This document shows positions 1-11,711 of a stretch of 64,000 nt of DNA, piece after piece (positions within the stretch are counted from its first letter, which is position 1; every line of letters starts with the position of its first letter). Both the position numbers and the translations under genes were made by a program. The notes beneath the pieces are model-generated. The model searched no databases. It was not told the origin of the DNA and was given only the letters and a program-made list of their open reading frames with translations. Source of the DNA: Corylus avellana (taxonomy: Eukaryota; Streptophyta; Magnoliopsida; Fagales; Betulaceae); assembly GCF_901000735.1 (NCBI RefSeq), contig NC_081547.1, positions 13,904,677 through 13,968,676 of the forward strand, read 5' to 3'.

Positions 1-21
1 TGCAATATTTGGCACATATCA
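1..21 (-). mobile_element. 5' terminus of a solo-LTR-family element (cut by window edge)
   Basis: Read on the minus strand this starts TGATATGTGCCAAATATT, nearly the same as the starts of the LTRs at 11711 (TGATAAGTGCC) and 16507 (TGATGAGTGCC). The rest of the element lies left of the window. It appears to have landed at the start of the LTR fragment that follows. Confidence 0.6.
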
Positions 22-441
22 AACACCTCCAAACTTAACTTTTGCTAGTTCCTTAGCAAAACAAAACAAATGGTTTCGTGACCAGTTGCACCCATTCCCT
101 AATGGATGATCACTATAGGACGGACATCATTAGTGATGTGAGCCACCCAAGGTCGGACTCAGTCATGTCACTAATGGGATGGACGGTAGCATACAATGGT
201 TGGGGCACGGGCATTGTATTACAAGTCTCTCGGGACAGAGCCAACCCTGCTGAGAAGGGGTAATATCTTGGGTAGACCATTTGATGATTTAATAGTTTCT
301 CAAATTTTATTTCACCTTCCTATGCATTAATTCTGATAATGCTTAGATGGGTGATTCCTCATTTAGCCACAAGTTAGATAAATTGGGGTAATTGCTAGTA
401 ACCCTGCCAGGTTAGCCAAGGCTAATTTTGGAGGTGTTACA
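22..441 (+). mobile_element. Ty3/gypsy-type LTR fragment
   Basis: The segment begins ACACCTCCAAA and ends TTTGGAGGTGTTACA, an inverted terminal match of the TGTAACACC...GGTGTTACA kind common on plant Ty3/gypsy LTRs. The first bases (TGTA) are missing where the neighbouring element abuts. No internal coding region is attached, so it is a solo LTR or a remnant. The assignment rests on the termini only. Confidence 0.5.
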
Positions 442-502
442 ATACTAAGGCTATTGTAATATCTTAAAAGGCATAAAGGGAGATTCAAACTAACTTCATC
501 CG

Positions 503-2627
503 ATGGTGGAGGTTGAGGAGGATGTGGAGGAGTATGAAAATGAGGATTCTATTGGTATTAGCAATGTTGGTACTAATAGTTCCCCAGAAAATGACGAAAA
601 TGAAGTGACTCAAGATATTGTCTCTAATGGGGTTCCAAACCAAGAAGATCTAGAAAAGATTGCTTATTAGAGGAAGCAGAGGAACAAGACCTCTCATCTT
701 TGGGAGCATTATATTGAGGTGAAAATAAAAATTAAGACAAAGCATCAATGCAAATGGTGTAAGAGGACATTTAGTGTGTCAAGTTCAAGTTGTACAAGTA
801 CTTTGGGTAGGCACTTAAAAAAATGTGACACTTTCCTTGGTGCTAAAGAGAAGAAGAAGCAAAATGTTTTGTCTATTGATGGTACTAGGGATGGTGATGG
901 TGTGGGCAACATAAGAAACTTTACCTATGATGAAAGGAAATCAAAAGAACTTTGTTCTCATATGATTCTTTATCATGAATACCCATTTAATATTGTAGAG
1001 CATGTGTTATTTAATAAGTTTGCAAAGTCTTTAGAGCCGTGATGGGCAAAACTGAATCGGGATGCAGCAAAGAATGATTGTTTTGCCATTTTTTAGATTG
1101 AGAAGAGGAAATTGAAGAATTTGTTGAGAGATGTTCACAAAGTTAACATTACAACTGACATGTGGACTTCGTGCCAAAGAATGTCTTATATGGTTGTCAC
1201 ATGTCATTTCATTGATTTTGATTTGCGTCTAAATAGGTGTGTACTTAACTTTTGTAATGTGCCACCACCAACCACACACCGGTTTTCTTATTGGTGATGC
1301 ACTACAAAAAAGTTTTCAAGAATGGGGGATTGAGAACAAAATTTCTTCCATAATAGTTGATAGTGCAAAGGCAAATGATACAACCAGTAGAGTATTGAGA
1401 GATATTTTTAACAGAAGAAAATCTTGCTTATTGGTGGAAAATTGTTTCATGTTCGTTGTTGTGCCCACATAACCAATTTGCTAGTTCAAGATGGTCTTTG
1501 TGAGATTTCTCTAATTGTTGATTGTGTTAGAGATGAAATTAAATACTTGGTGGCATTGGAGAGTAGATTGATTAAGTTTAGTGAAATTGCAAAGTAATTG
1601 CAATTAGCCTCTAAGAAATTAATTTTGGATGTACCAACTCGGTGGAATAGTACATATAAGATGCTCTCAACAGTAATTGAGTTCAAATGGGTCTTTCCTA
1701 TGTATTCATGCATGGATTCTGGTTTTCTTTGGTCGCCATCTGATGAGGATTGGGAGAAAGATGAAAATGTGGCAATTATTGGTGGTCTTCAATGATGTAA
1801 CCAATATTGTCTCAGGTAGTGACTATCCTACTTCTAATTTATTCCTACCTGAGATGTGGAGGATGAAATATGTATTGGCTACGAAGTGTGGAGATGAAAA
1901 TGAGTACATTAAAACAATGGCTTGTAAAATGAATGTTAAGTTTCTGAAATATTGGAGAGAGTGCAACTTATTGATGTCAATTGCTACTGTGTTGGACCCA
2001 AGGAATAAAATGACATTGATACGATTTTGTTTCCCTTTAATATATCAAGAGAGAGATGTGAAGAACAAGATTGATCTTATCCTTGATGTTTTAAAAGAGT
2101 TATATAATGAGTATCTTGAAGAATATAATGCAATTGTTATTGAAAAGAATGTGCAAAGTAATACACTTGAATGCTCTTCAAGCAGCTCAATCAATGCACC
2201 TGGGAAGAACATTCAAACTGGTAGGGAAATATTTGACTCATTCATTAGAAGTGTTGACACATTGCAGCAGCCAGCCAAATTAGATTTGCAAGCATATTTG
2301 GAGGAAAATGTATTGATTGTTGATAAGGGTGTGGAATTTAATGCCTTGGATTGGTGGAAGGCAAATACCCTTAAGTATCGTATATTGTCTATAATGGCTA
2401 AGGATATATTGTCAACACCAATTACTACTGTGACTTCAGAGTTCACATTTAGTGCTAGTGGAAGGGTTATTGATCCTTATAGAGCTTCGTTGTCTACAGA
2501 AACTGTTGAAATGTTACTATGTGGGGTTGATTGGGTTAGAGCACTACATGGGATTAAAAGGAAGAGCAAAGTAAGTGCTTTTTCTTTCTTGTTTTTTTTA
2601 ATTATTTTTTTATTTTTTAGCAATTAG
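503..2627 (+). pseudogene. hAT-family transposase, decayed
   Basis: A degenerate open frame from ATG 503 reads through an acidic leader into a BED-type zinc finger at about 740-840 (Cys-x2-Cys, then His-x3-Cys in HLKKC). A central hAT core follows (TDMWTS at about 1150; LDVPTRWNSTY at about 1624) and then a C-terminal hAT dimerisation region at 2330-2560 (WWKAN, ILSTPITTVTSE, then FSASGRVIDPYR). This matches plant RICESLEEPER/DAYSLEEPER-like or Ac-like transposases, which cut and paste DNA in the nucleus. It is dead: in-frame stops at 668 and 1040 and several frameshifts near 1280, 1470 and 1680. The longest intact stretch is 1677-2627. Terminal inverted repeats were not identified. Confidence 0.88.
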
Positions 2628-4463
2628 CTACAATTGAGTAATTTTATGACCCTTTGCATTTACAAAGTTTTAAATATTGTTTTTGTTTTTGTTTTTATAT
2701 CCTTAGGAGGAATCTGAATTGGAGATCACCCTATCAACGATATCGTAGCCAGCGGAATATCATTTTAATTTTGATTAACTTGTAGAACTTCTGTAATTTA
2801 ATAGTATATTCTGTTTGGGGACTTTAGTTGAAGACTATCATTTTCTTGAAGTGTTGAAGACATGAAGACTAAAGGTCCAAAGGTTTTTTTGTTGTCTAAG
2901 GTAATGTATGACTTCCTAATTAATGATTATTGCTTTCTTTTGCATTTACAAAGCACTAAATATTTCTAATTCTATATTTGTCTAAAATTAGGGGGAATAT
3001 GAAGTGGAGATTGCTGGTTTGAAGTAATAGGTCTGTTGTGCTGATTGCTGAACTGCATATTTTAATATGACCGTTGTCTCTTGAATAACTTGAACTGCAT
3101 ATTTTGTGGATTTCATTTGTTATTGCACTTTTGATGGTTATTGTTATGTAATATCAATCACGTGTTATTTAGTTTAAATGTGTATTCAGGTTATTTAGAA
3201 AATTTGTAGTACTAGTGTGTATTTAGGTTATTCAGAAAAAATTTTAAGTTGCTGAAGTTGTTGCCTTGCCGAATTCCTGCCTTGTTGCCTTGCTGGTTTG
3301 AAAATTTAGGTTTTGATTAATTCAATGATTGTTTGGATTTTTAGTTATTAGATTAATTATTAATATGTAGATGTTAATGTTATTGCACTTTTGATTTGTT
3401 ATTGTTATATCAATCATGTGATTTATGATTTATGTGTTATAATTTTTTTGAAGACATGAAGGCTTGGAGTTGGGGACTTTAGGTTAATTCATTTTTAACG
3501 ATGTGGCAAATTAAATTTTGTAATTAAATCATACCTCCCTTGACATTTTAATCAAATGAAGTTTCTTCACATTGACTAATTAATGCAAGAGAGTAAAAAT
3601 ATATTAAACCTTTTTATTTTTTTATTTATTTTTTATTTTTTATGTATTCAGGTTATTGAGAAAATGTTGAAGTTGTTGAAGTTCCTGCCTTGCTAGCTGC
3701 TGCCTTGTTGGTTTGAAATTTTTGGGTTTTGATTACATGCTGGTTTCAAAATTTATTGTTTTTCTTTCATTTGCAAATTGCAGCCTTGCTAATTTGAAAA
3801 TTTGTATGTTGCTACCTTGGTGCTTCTGAACCTCAAAGCTAGCAGTGGCATTGATTGGAATTTTAACAGCAAAGTAAGCTTTTGAATAGTCAAATGACTC
3901 AAATCTTTTGTCAATCATATATTTAAGTTTGCTTTTGTATCTTAATAGTAAAAAAAAAAAAAGATGGTGCAACATTTTGCTAGAATTATATATAAATGTT
4001 AATTGCTTTCTGTTTTATTCTTCCATAGATAAAATTGAACCACCAGAAGTTAGCAATCTTTTGAGCAAATAAAAAAAGAGATGATAAGGACACTTTTTTT
4101 TAAAAGTACATGGTAAGAACACTTGTATGCATATGGTGTTATCTTTTGTATATAGGTGACTGAGGCCTGCCCTACTGCTACTTTGGGTGAGGGCTTTGAA
4201 ACCATGTAGAAATGATCTAATGATAAAAAATTCATTTCCATAGTAATGTTATACGATCTTTTGATTTCTTACCGACTTCTAACATAATTATTGTGAATGA
4301 TGGTGGACCTAGTTATTGCAATTTCACTAATTTAAGGATATTTCTATGATCATCATTTTTTTTTTTTTTGTAAATATGTTGGTTTGATAACTTTTGTTAT
4401 GTATTCCATGTTTTAGAATTGGATAAATTTTTGTATGGTTGGTCATGTGTTAATTATTGCTAG
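2628..4463. other. AT-rich transposon-derived region without a gene
   Basis: T-rich sequence with imperfect repeats of a unit resembling GTGTATTCAGGTTATT at about 3181, 3221 and 3641, and a repeated CCTGCCTTG(C/T)T phrase at about 3265, 3280 and 3680. No supportable coding region. The last 140 bases before 4464 look like an intron end (T-rich tract, then TGCTAG). Confidence 0.5.
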
Positions 4464-4634
4464 GTTGAGGAGAATAGCTTAACAATTGAGACGGCAAATA
4501 AAATTGGCACTTTTGTGAAGGAAAGGGGATTACCTTTAGAATTATTGTCTAAACTTAAGCAGGAAGGAAGCAAGTTCTTGGGACATGATGGATCTGTGGA
4601 GGCATTGCCTTCTGCGGTTTTACCAGACTGCTAA
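4464..4634 (+). pseudogene. Stranded exon of cytosolic histidine--tRNA ligase
   Basis: After an intron-like acceptor (TGCTAG at 4458-4463) a 57-codon frame encodes ENSLTIETANKIGTFVKERG, then LELLSKLKQEGSKFLG. This strongly resembles the part of plant cytosolic histidyl-tRNA synthetase between the class II catalytic motifs; the enzyme charges tRNA-His with histidine. Similarity stops at about 4610 (after SVEAL) and the frame ends in TAA at 4634. No other exon of the enzyme was found nearby. It lies beside the hAT remnant, so transduplication by a DNA element or leftover from a broken gene copy are both possible. Recognition is from memory of the family, not from an alignment. Confidence 0.72.
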
Positions 4635-5043
4635 TGCTAATGTTTGCTGTTCAGTCCCCCCACTTCTTTTTTCTACCAAAAGCTGCTTATGTTGTGGATT
4701 TCAAGATTTCATTTGCAAATTGAACTTTTTATTTGTTGTCTTCACTTGTTTAGTAAAGATTGTGTTTGTATTTCATTTGCAAAATGTAAAGTGATTGTAA
4801 GTTTTTTTAAATTTGATTTGTAATTGCATATCAATATATCATAATAATATTGCAAATGTTTATTAGGTTTTTTTGTAATACTATTTCATATTTGATGTAA
4901 CTGTTTTTGGATAATTTTGGAGTTGTAATTGTAGATGTTTGTCTTGTTAGTTGTAAGTTGTAATGTGGTTTTAGAGAATTTGATTAAAATTAGTTTTATA
5001 TATATAATTTTTGTTATCCATTCTTTTTGTTAATTTTAATTTA

Positions 5044-5529
5044 GGGTTAAATTCACTTTACCCCTTGAAGTTTCAGGGGTTTTTCAATTCGAACCCCAAT
5101 GTTTAAAAATTGGCAATGTACCCCCTAATGTTTCAAAAATTTTCAATTCAGACTCTCCGTTACTAATTTCCGTCTAATTGAATGGAAATCATCCCACATG
5201 CGTCTCATGTGAGATTTTGATACCCTCTATTCCAATTTTGCCCTCATTAAAACTTATGAAATTACGTAATTACCTTAAATTTTATAGGTTTTAATGAAGA
5301 TAATTACGTAATTTCATAGGTTTTAATGAGGGAAAAATTGGAATAGAAGGCATTAAAATCCCACGCGAGACGCACATGGGTTGATTTTCGTCCAATTAGA
5401 CAGAAATTAATAACGGAGGGTTTGAATTGAAAATTTTTGAAACATTAGGGGGCACATTGCCAATTTTTAAATATTGGGTTCGAATTGAAAAACTCCTGAA
5501 ACTTCAGGGGGGTAAAGTGAATTTTTCCC
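5044..5529. mobile_element. Foldback Mutator-type MITE with 9-bp TSD
   Basis: The left end GGGTTAAATTCACTTTACCCC (shortened: GGGTTAAATTCAC) is mirrored at the right end by GTGAATTTTTCCC, and inverted complementarity continues for about 200 bases on each side, so the element can fold on itself. Perfect 9-bp target duplication TTTAATTTA at 5035-5043 and 5530-5538. The 9-bp duplication fits Mutator-like elements. No coding capacity. Confidence 0.88.
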
Positions 5530-5544
5530 TTTAATTTATTAATT

Positions 5545-5780
5545 TTAAAAAAAATATTTTATGCATTGCGAGCCAGGTACCCGATAAGGGGCTCGGCTTG
5601 TCTAAGAGTTGAGCTCGAGCTCGGTCTCGCACAATAAATTATTCTTGGCAAGCCGAGCGACGCTGGTGATTTCAAACCCGTCACGAGTTCAAGACGAGCT
5701 TGAGCTCATTAACTATTTTCACGAGCTGAGCTTGAGGAGCCATGGCTCGTCCAAGCTCGGCTCGTTTACAGCCCTAGAGA
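5545..5780. mobile_element. GAGCTCG-rich repeat fragment
   Basis: Dense in CTCGAGCTCGG/GAGCTTGAGCTC motifs and ends CTCGGCTCGTTTACAGCCCTA, which in reverse reads TAGGGCTGTAAACGAGCC, a terminus seen on small non-autonomous plant elements. Only one end is visible, so it is a fragment. Confidence 0.45.
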
Positions 5781-7074
5781 CCGATGATGATTCTAGGAGT
5801 TGCTTGTGTCTAGGGGTTGCAATTGTGCTGAGGTTTAGGATCCTAGAAGGGGTTGTATATGGGATTATTCTAACTAGGGTAGTATGTGACGCTAATGTAG
5901 GGTTTTTATATAAAGACTCCAAGAGGGTTTTCAAGGGATCGACCACAATTATAGAATGCTACACATTGGGGTGTGTCGAAAGAGAATTTGAGGATCAAGG
6001 TAAGTAGGCTATCTTGTGTTTAGTATTTTCATAAATAATGACCCAGTGCATTTTATACATAATCTTTTCAAAGACAAAACCGGGTTATCTCTTGAACTAA
6101 ATAAAATGCCATTTTATGCATGAAAAGTGTGACATGAGCTATTTTTATAATTCTTGTCTCGAAAATATGCATGAATTGTTTATGTTGCTATTTGATAATA
6201 TTATATGTGATGTGATGCTATTTATGATGTAACAAATATGGTGACACGGGTACCGTGTGTGTGTTATGTGTATATGATTGGAGGCAGTGCAACACACTAT
6301 TTGTTGGTTCTGGCCTCGTAAGTCGTTAACCCTAAGTAAAGGGGGTTAGGCTAATAGGGTTCCGTAGAAAGGGAATGAGCGGACCAGTCCTTGCCGAAAG
6401 GTGATGTGCAAGACAAGCACAACCTTACTCTGGGGGTTAAATAGAGTAAGCTATGTTATGAAAATTTGGAAACAAAGTAAGGGCTTGGTTAATATTGTTA
6501 AAGCTATAATATTGTGAAGGCATCTCAATGAATATTTTGTGAATAATGATATCCATGCTTAACCTTTTTATCTGGATATAAACTGCTCATTGTCACACAC
6601 TAGCACGAGATTACCTACTTTCTAAGTTGTCGGACTTACCCCTTACTTTATTACACCAAGGGAGGATGAACGCGGTTTATAGAGGGGCTCGCTAGGGTTG
6701 AGTAGACCGGACTTGGAGGCAGATGCGGCCGTTCGATGTAAAGGTATTGATTGAGTTATGACTTGAAAACCCATCCTAGAACTTCGAAGGTTATTTGTGA
6801 TATCTATCATGTGAGATGTATTTGTATATTTTAAGAGGGTGCAGCTATTCTTTGTAGTATCATGTATAATTGATGACTCAACTGATAGTGAGGTTTTAGT
6901 AATGCTCTGATTATAATGACACATACTTACAGATCAAAATAAATTTATGGACTTTCCCTACTTAATTACTCTGATTGAGGAAAATAGATCCTTGTGGACT
7001 TACCAGTTTTATGGTTAAGTCTGGGACGCGCTTGATAATTAATTACCAGTTAATTAAATTTTCGGGGCGTTACA
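5781..7074 (+). mobile_element. Ty3/gypsy-type LTR (fragment or solo)
   Basis: Ends TTCGGGGCGTTACA at 7061-7074, a classic 3' LTR terminus of the TGTAACGCCCC...GGGGCGTTACA kind. A TATA-like TATATAAAGA at about 5909 and a splice-donor-like AAGGTAAGTA at about 5998 fit an LTR promoter and leader. The start of the LTR is not clear. No primer-binding site follows at 7075, so a 5' LTR with its own internal region is unlikely. Confidence 0.5.
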
Positions 7075-8434
7075 AGTAGATGCCCATTCACCACTGCCTC
7101 AACAACAATTACCCCATAACGACCGAGTTCTGGGAGGCAAAGGTGACATCAACACCCCAACTGGCCCAATTGAACCACCTCAAAGCAAAGGCTCCAATGA
7201 TGATAACCACACCTGCGCACACCCAATGAAGGTATGGAAATCATAAAAGGCCAACAAGGAGAAAATACTGGAGTTGGTGCCGTGGAAAAAGGCAAGGAGG
7301 ACAAAACGTAACATAGTGCCATCATCGTTGTTACAACAAAAAATGATGTGGATCCTTATGGAGAAGACAACGGGATTCACCTCAGAAACCAAAGTGACTA
7401 TGTTATTGGTGAGTATTTTGAACCCAATAAAAAAGAACATATCACTTGTGTTTTGCAGTAACTGTCACTTGCACCGGAGCGGAAGGAAAGAGCACAAAAC
7501 TCCTTATCCTCAGCTATACAAAGCTTGTCGATGGTGCTAAGGAGACAGCAAAGACCTCCCTCTCACTTTGCCGCCATAAGGGTCAAGTGGAAGCAGAAAA
7601 TGATGAGAGGGAGGAGGCAAAAATGTCCTCAGATGTGAGCAAGATTCAAGTAGAAACCCTCCACGGTCCAAATCCGTCGAGAAGGAAACACAGTGTTGAT
7701 ACAAAGGTGCAATATTCAGATCCCAATTAAAGCCAACAATATACTGAAGGGGGCCAAGAATGTACCGTTTCGAAGAAGGAAGAAGATCAATATTGGCAAA
7801 TTGCTCAAGTCTCATTCCCCAAATAAGCCCTATACATGGACAGTAACTCGTGGATAAGTTTTTCTGAAGTAGAGGAGAATGATGTAGGACAAGTCAACAG
7901 ACTGAACGATCTGTCGGGGCCGTCGGACAATAATTAATTAATTACTCATCAAGAATGAAGTCCAATTAGGAAAGAAGAGATTAATTGACATATTGTGTTT
8001 TAGAAGATATTCTGCATAACATATTTCTTTAATTCTCCTGATTTTCCATCTACCAGATTCTCATTATTAGTCTTTCTTCAGCACCAATTATTTCCATATA
8101 TTTGGAAATCCTTTGTGCCCAAGTAATCCCATAATTATTATATTCTGCTTCTTTTTTTTTTTTTTTTCTTTGTTGGGAGATTTATCCTTTAGTAGCTTTA
8201 GGGTTTCATTATGAATTACTATAAGTTGTAATAGAATAAAGAGCTTTTGATCAATAATTTTATCGGTTTCTATTCTCTTTCAACGTGTGTTAGTTTCTCT
8301 TTCACAATTATTGCTTCTGATATATCATAAACCCAGGAAATTACTTCACAATAGAATAACGAGAAATTACACAATGTCAAAGACTTACAAAACCTATGCA
8401 CTTGACATTCCTGTGTACTAGACAAGCGACCCAC
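7075..8434 (+). other. Unclassified, probably retroelement-derived coding remnant
   Basis: Low-complexity polar coding-like sequence in the plus direction, broken by stops and frame changes. Readable pieces include HGPNPSRRKHSVDTKVQYSD at about 7650 and SWISFSEVEENDVGQVNRL at about 7845. It may derive from the gag-like first ORF of a non-LTR element, but no diagnostic motif is present. From 8200 on it is AT-rich with no coding signal. The junction with the truncated Copia element is near 8435. Confidence 0.35.
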
Positions 8435-9139
8435 TTATCCTCTACCGTAAACTAGATAATTGTTTAATGCCAATGGATCTAGAAGTCCATTATTAACCAG
8501 TCTTTGAACCATATTTAGGTTAAAATGCCCAAGATGTAGATGCCAAAGATATGCTTCATTAGTAGAAGAAGAATTTCTTTTTAATGATAAAGAAATATGA
8601 GCTGGTTCTAACATAGAATTGTTAACTACATATTTATTAGGAGTTATAATATATAAACCATCATTGATAACACCAGAACAGATAATACGATTAACTTTCT
8701 TTATTATCACAGTATTCTTCAAAATAGTGGAACACCCATGTTTACCCAAATAAGTAGTAGGAATTAAATTTTTGGAAATGTTGGGAACATAAAGACAGTT
8801 TGGCAATATTAAAAACTTTGATTCAAAACATAGTTTAACAATTCCAATGGAGTGTACCATAACCCTCGTTCCATCTCCTAGTGTCAAGTACATCTCTCCT
8901 TCATTCAGTTGCCTGGTTTCCTAGAACCCCTGCAATGAATTGCAAACATTATTAGTTGATTGCGAATCCACATACGAGGAATTTGGTGTATTCGCAACTA
9001 AACATGTTTCAACCAAAAAGGAATATACATTACATTGACCAACGGAAGCAAGATACTTAGGGCATTCTTTCTTCTAGTGCCCAGGCTTATCACAGTGATG
9101 ACAATTTCCACTCTCCTTGCCTTTTGCCTATTTGCCCAC
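8435..9139 (-). pseudogene. Copia polyprotein remnant: zinc knuckle, protease, GAG-pre-integrase
   Basis: Continuation of the gag frame at 11712-12416 past an inserted LTR. From 9139 downward it reads a CCHC zinc knuckle (CHHCDKPGH, a stop, then KKEC). A protease site follows in which the usual Asp-Ser-Gly is Asp-Ser-Gln (YVDSQSTNN at about 8965). Next comes the MYLTLGDGTRV segment and the GAG-pre-integrase motif (LWHLHLGHFNLNMVQRLV, about 8500-8560). Integrase and reverse transcriptase are absent: the homology ends at about 8440. Several in-frame stops (about 9128, 9088 and 8920) make it non-functional. Family: Ty1/Copia. Confidence 0.85.
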
Positions 9140-11711
9140 TGTTGTGTAAATTTTAATGTACTCGAGAGTAAACGAATCATTTTGCAATATAGTGTTGCAA
9201 GTGCAAGGTCGATTGTTGTGCAAATATCTACCTAAATTAATAGGAAAATAAATGTACGTTTAACTCGCAAGTCCACAAGATCAAAATAGTAGTATAGGGT
9301 GCAAGTACGAGATCATTCCCACGAGGATTACCATAAATTTTGCTTAAAATAAATTTCGTAATTAAAACAAAGAAAAGATTGATTTTTGAGTTAATAAAGA
9401 TAAAGGTATGGCTTTGATATCCACCACTAATCATGCTCAAATAATATAACAATATGTCAATGCTTTAATCATATTATGAATACCTAATGTTTGTCAACCT
9501 AAGGGTATGTGTGTCTAATTCTTTTCTTTTTTAAAGGATTTAGCATGGGAGTCTACTAAGTTTTTCTTGAAGAAAGTATAAATCTGTGGAAATCGACAAA
9601 CACATGGAACCTAGAGCATGGGTGTCTACTCCCGGTTTTCCATGTTAATTAACCCAAGAACCCGTGAGGAATTCTTTTGTTACTCTATTAAGCCTAGGAC
9701 TCGATCATCCAAATTGACTGAAATAACTAATCCATACCACTTGCATATGTTGATCAGGCACACACATATGAGGAATTCAATAAAACATGAATTAATCAAG
9801 TTAAGCATCACAATATCATTATCACAAATGCGCCAATATTGAAATATTAAATAAACATAATTAGGACTTCAATCTAGTCCTACTAAGAAGTTTAGTTACA
9901 CATGAGTTTGATGTGAAACATCTTCATAAAATAAAATAGAAAGGAAAAGAATAAACCCAAAAACTTGAGCTTGAAGTGCCTCCAATTCTTCTCCTTGAAA
10001 TTGTGTATCTATTCTATTGGCTTAAAGGTCTATTTATAGGACTTAGGAACACTCTAGAAACCCTAACAATCGTAGCTTTTGCATCCTAGTTTGGCTAGGG
10101 TTTTGAAAACCCTAGTTGGGGTGAAAAAGGGCACTTTCCAAAATAGGGCAGCTGTTGCCTTGCTTTTCACGCACAGGTGCGCTCGATCGCGGCCATGTGT
10201 GCTTGATCGCAGGTCTGTGATCAAGCCTTCTTCTTGTGCGCACGAGTGCAAGCTTGTGCTCGTTTGGACATTCTCTGGTAGTGCGCTCGAGCACAGGTCC
10301 ACTGTGATCGATCGCACTATCAAAACCTCTAACTTTCCCAATTTTGCTCTTTAAGCCCGATACTTCCAGAAATGCTTCATTTTCTTCCAAAAACCTATAA
10401 AAACACATAAAACACATAAACGAAATAAAATAGCACAAACTAACAAAACTAAGGATTTAACAAATATAATTTAAGGAGCTAAAATACATATATTTTAATA
10501 CTTATCATCCATCCCATATGGAATTGTATTTAATGAAAACCAAATGTATCTAGACCAACTAAATCTTAACCTAGTTTCGAAAGATGAGTGATTTTTTGAA
10601 CATAAAATAAAGTGCATACAATAGACAAAATGAAATTGATCAATTGATAAAGTACTAAGGTTTTTGGAATTCACACTCACCAAATCATAGCAACGTATTC
10701 TCATGGTCATCCATACATCCGAAATTCTCTACATAACACTCTTGATTCTCATCAAGATTGTTATGTGCAATAAAAATCTTAAGCATGTAAAAAGTAAATT
10801 AAATCAACCGATGTATCCTTCTATGGCAAAAATCACAATGGATGCCCAATTCAAATTAAATCATCCAATGTATCTGTTTGCACAACGAATCACAATGGAT
10901 ACCCAACTCAAACTAAATCATCCAATATATCCGTAAAATGAATCACAATGAATATCTAATATACTGACAAATGAAAATCCAAGCAATCAATTAAATGAAA
11001 TTATTCCACTAATTGAATTGAAGTAGAACATTTGAAACATAAAACACTTATATATTTGGAACGTATAAAATTACATGACAATATGGTTGGTATTCATTGG
11101 TGAGGCTTCATCCTCAACTTTAGTTGAGAGTTTAGCTTCTCATGGAAGTGAAAAAGATGACAAAGATAATTGAATCCATGGAGTTTTGAGAAGCTTACAA
11201 AATAAAACACCCAATTGAGAGCACAAAAGCAAGAAAACCCTAAAACTTCTTATCTCTTCTTTGGTTTTTCGTCCTCTACAGCATCTCTCTCCTCTTCTTT
11301 CTTTTTCTTTATATTCGCCTTTTTTAGGGTTTTTTTTTTTCTTCCCAAAATCGGCGCTTGAGTGAATGGGGCAGATTTTTTGGAACTGATGCGTGCGCTC
11401 GAGTGCTGGCTGAGTGCGCTCGAGTGCACTCGTTCTTGTAGGGTGCCTTCCTACGGTGCAGGCGCTTGAGCACTGATAGACTATGCTAGAGCGCTTATGC
11501 GCTTGAGCATCTTTCTACTGGGCTCGATCCTTAACTCCTAAGTGGCTTTTTCTAGCATTTGCTTTTCTCACATGAAATCCATAATTTTCCCTTAGCAACC
11601 TGCAAAACACTAAAATCATATAACTAATACAAAACATTATGTTATAATACAACTAAAGGATTAATGTATGCAAATTAAGGGGCTCAAATATACAATATTT
11701 GGCACTTATCA
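9140..11711 (-). mobile_element. Solo LTR A1 inserted in Copia gag, itself interrupted by LTR A2
   Basis: On the minus strand the unit starts TGATAAGTGCCAAATATT (11711) and ends AAATTTACACAACA (9140). Flanks are CCCAC (9135-9139) and CCAAC (11712-11716), a 5-bp target duplication with one mismatch. Removing it rejoins the Copia gag reading frame at Lys-Lys-Val-Gly. Without the nested A2 it is about 1.27 kb. It shares ordered landmarks with the solo LTR at 16507-17678: AGCCCCTTAA near the start, a GCGCTCGAGC-rich block (11385-11530), GATGAAGCCTCACCA (about 11106) and CGACCTTGCACTTGCA near the end. No internal retrotransposon genes. Confidence 0.82.
9214..10507 (-). mobile_element. Solo LTR A2 nested inside A1
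   Basis: On the minus strand it starts TGATAAGTATTAAAATATAT (10507), continues TAGCTCCTTAAATTAT, and ends ATATTTGCACAACA (9214). The minus-strand flanks are ATGGA (10512-10508) and ATCGA (9213-9209), a 5-bp duplication with one change. Excising it rebuilds the family sequence GGATCGACCTTGCAC seen intact at about 17602. It carries its own GCGCTCGAGC/CGATCGC block (10155-10330). Length 1294 bp, with no coding region. Confidence 0.78.

Noticed and set aside
3733..3975. 80-codon minus-strand frame
   Set aside because: Includes RFESFDYSKAYFAVKIPINA-like text but no family was recognised and it lies in repeat-rich non-coding sequence.
6228..7074. Complete 847-bp LTR from TGTAACAAATATGG to GGGCGTTACA
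   Set aside because: The 5-bp flanks (TATGA and AGTAG) do not match and LTR-like promoter sequence extends further left, so the start was not set here.
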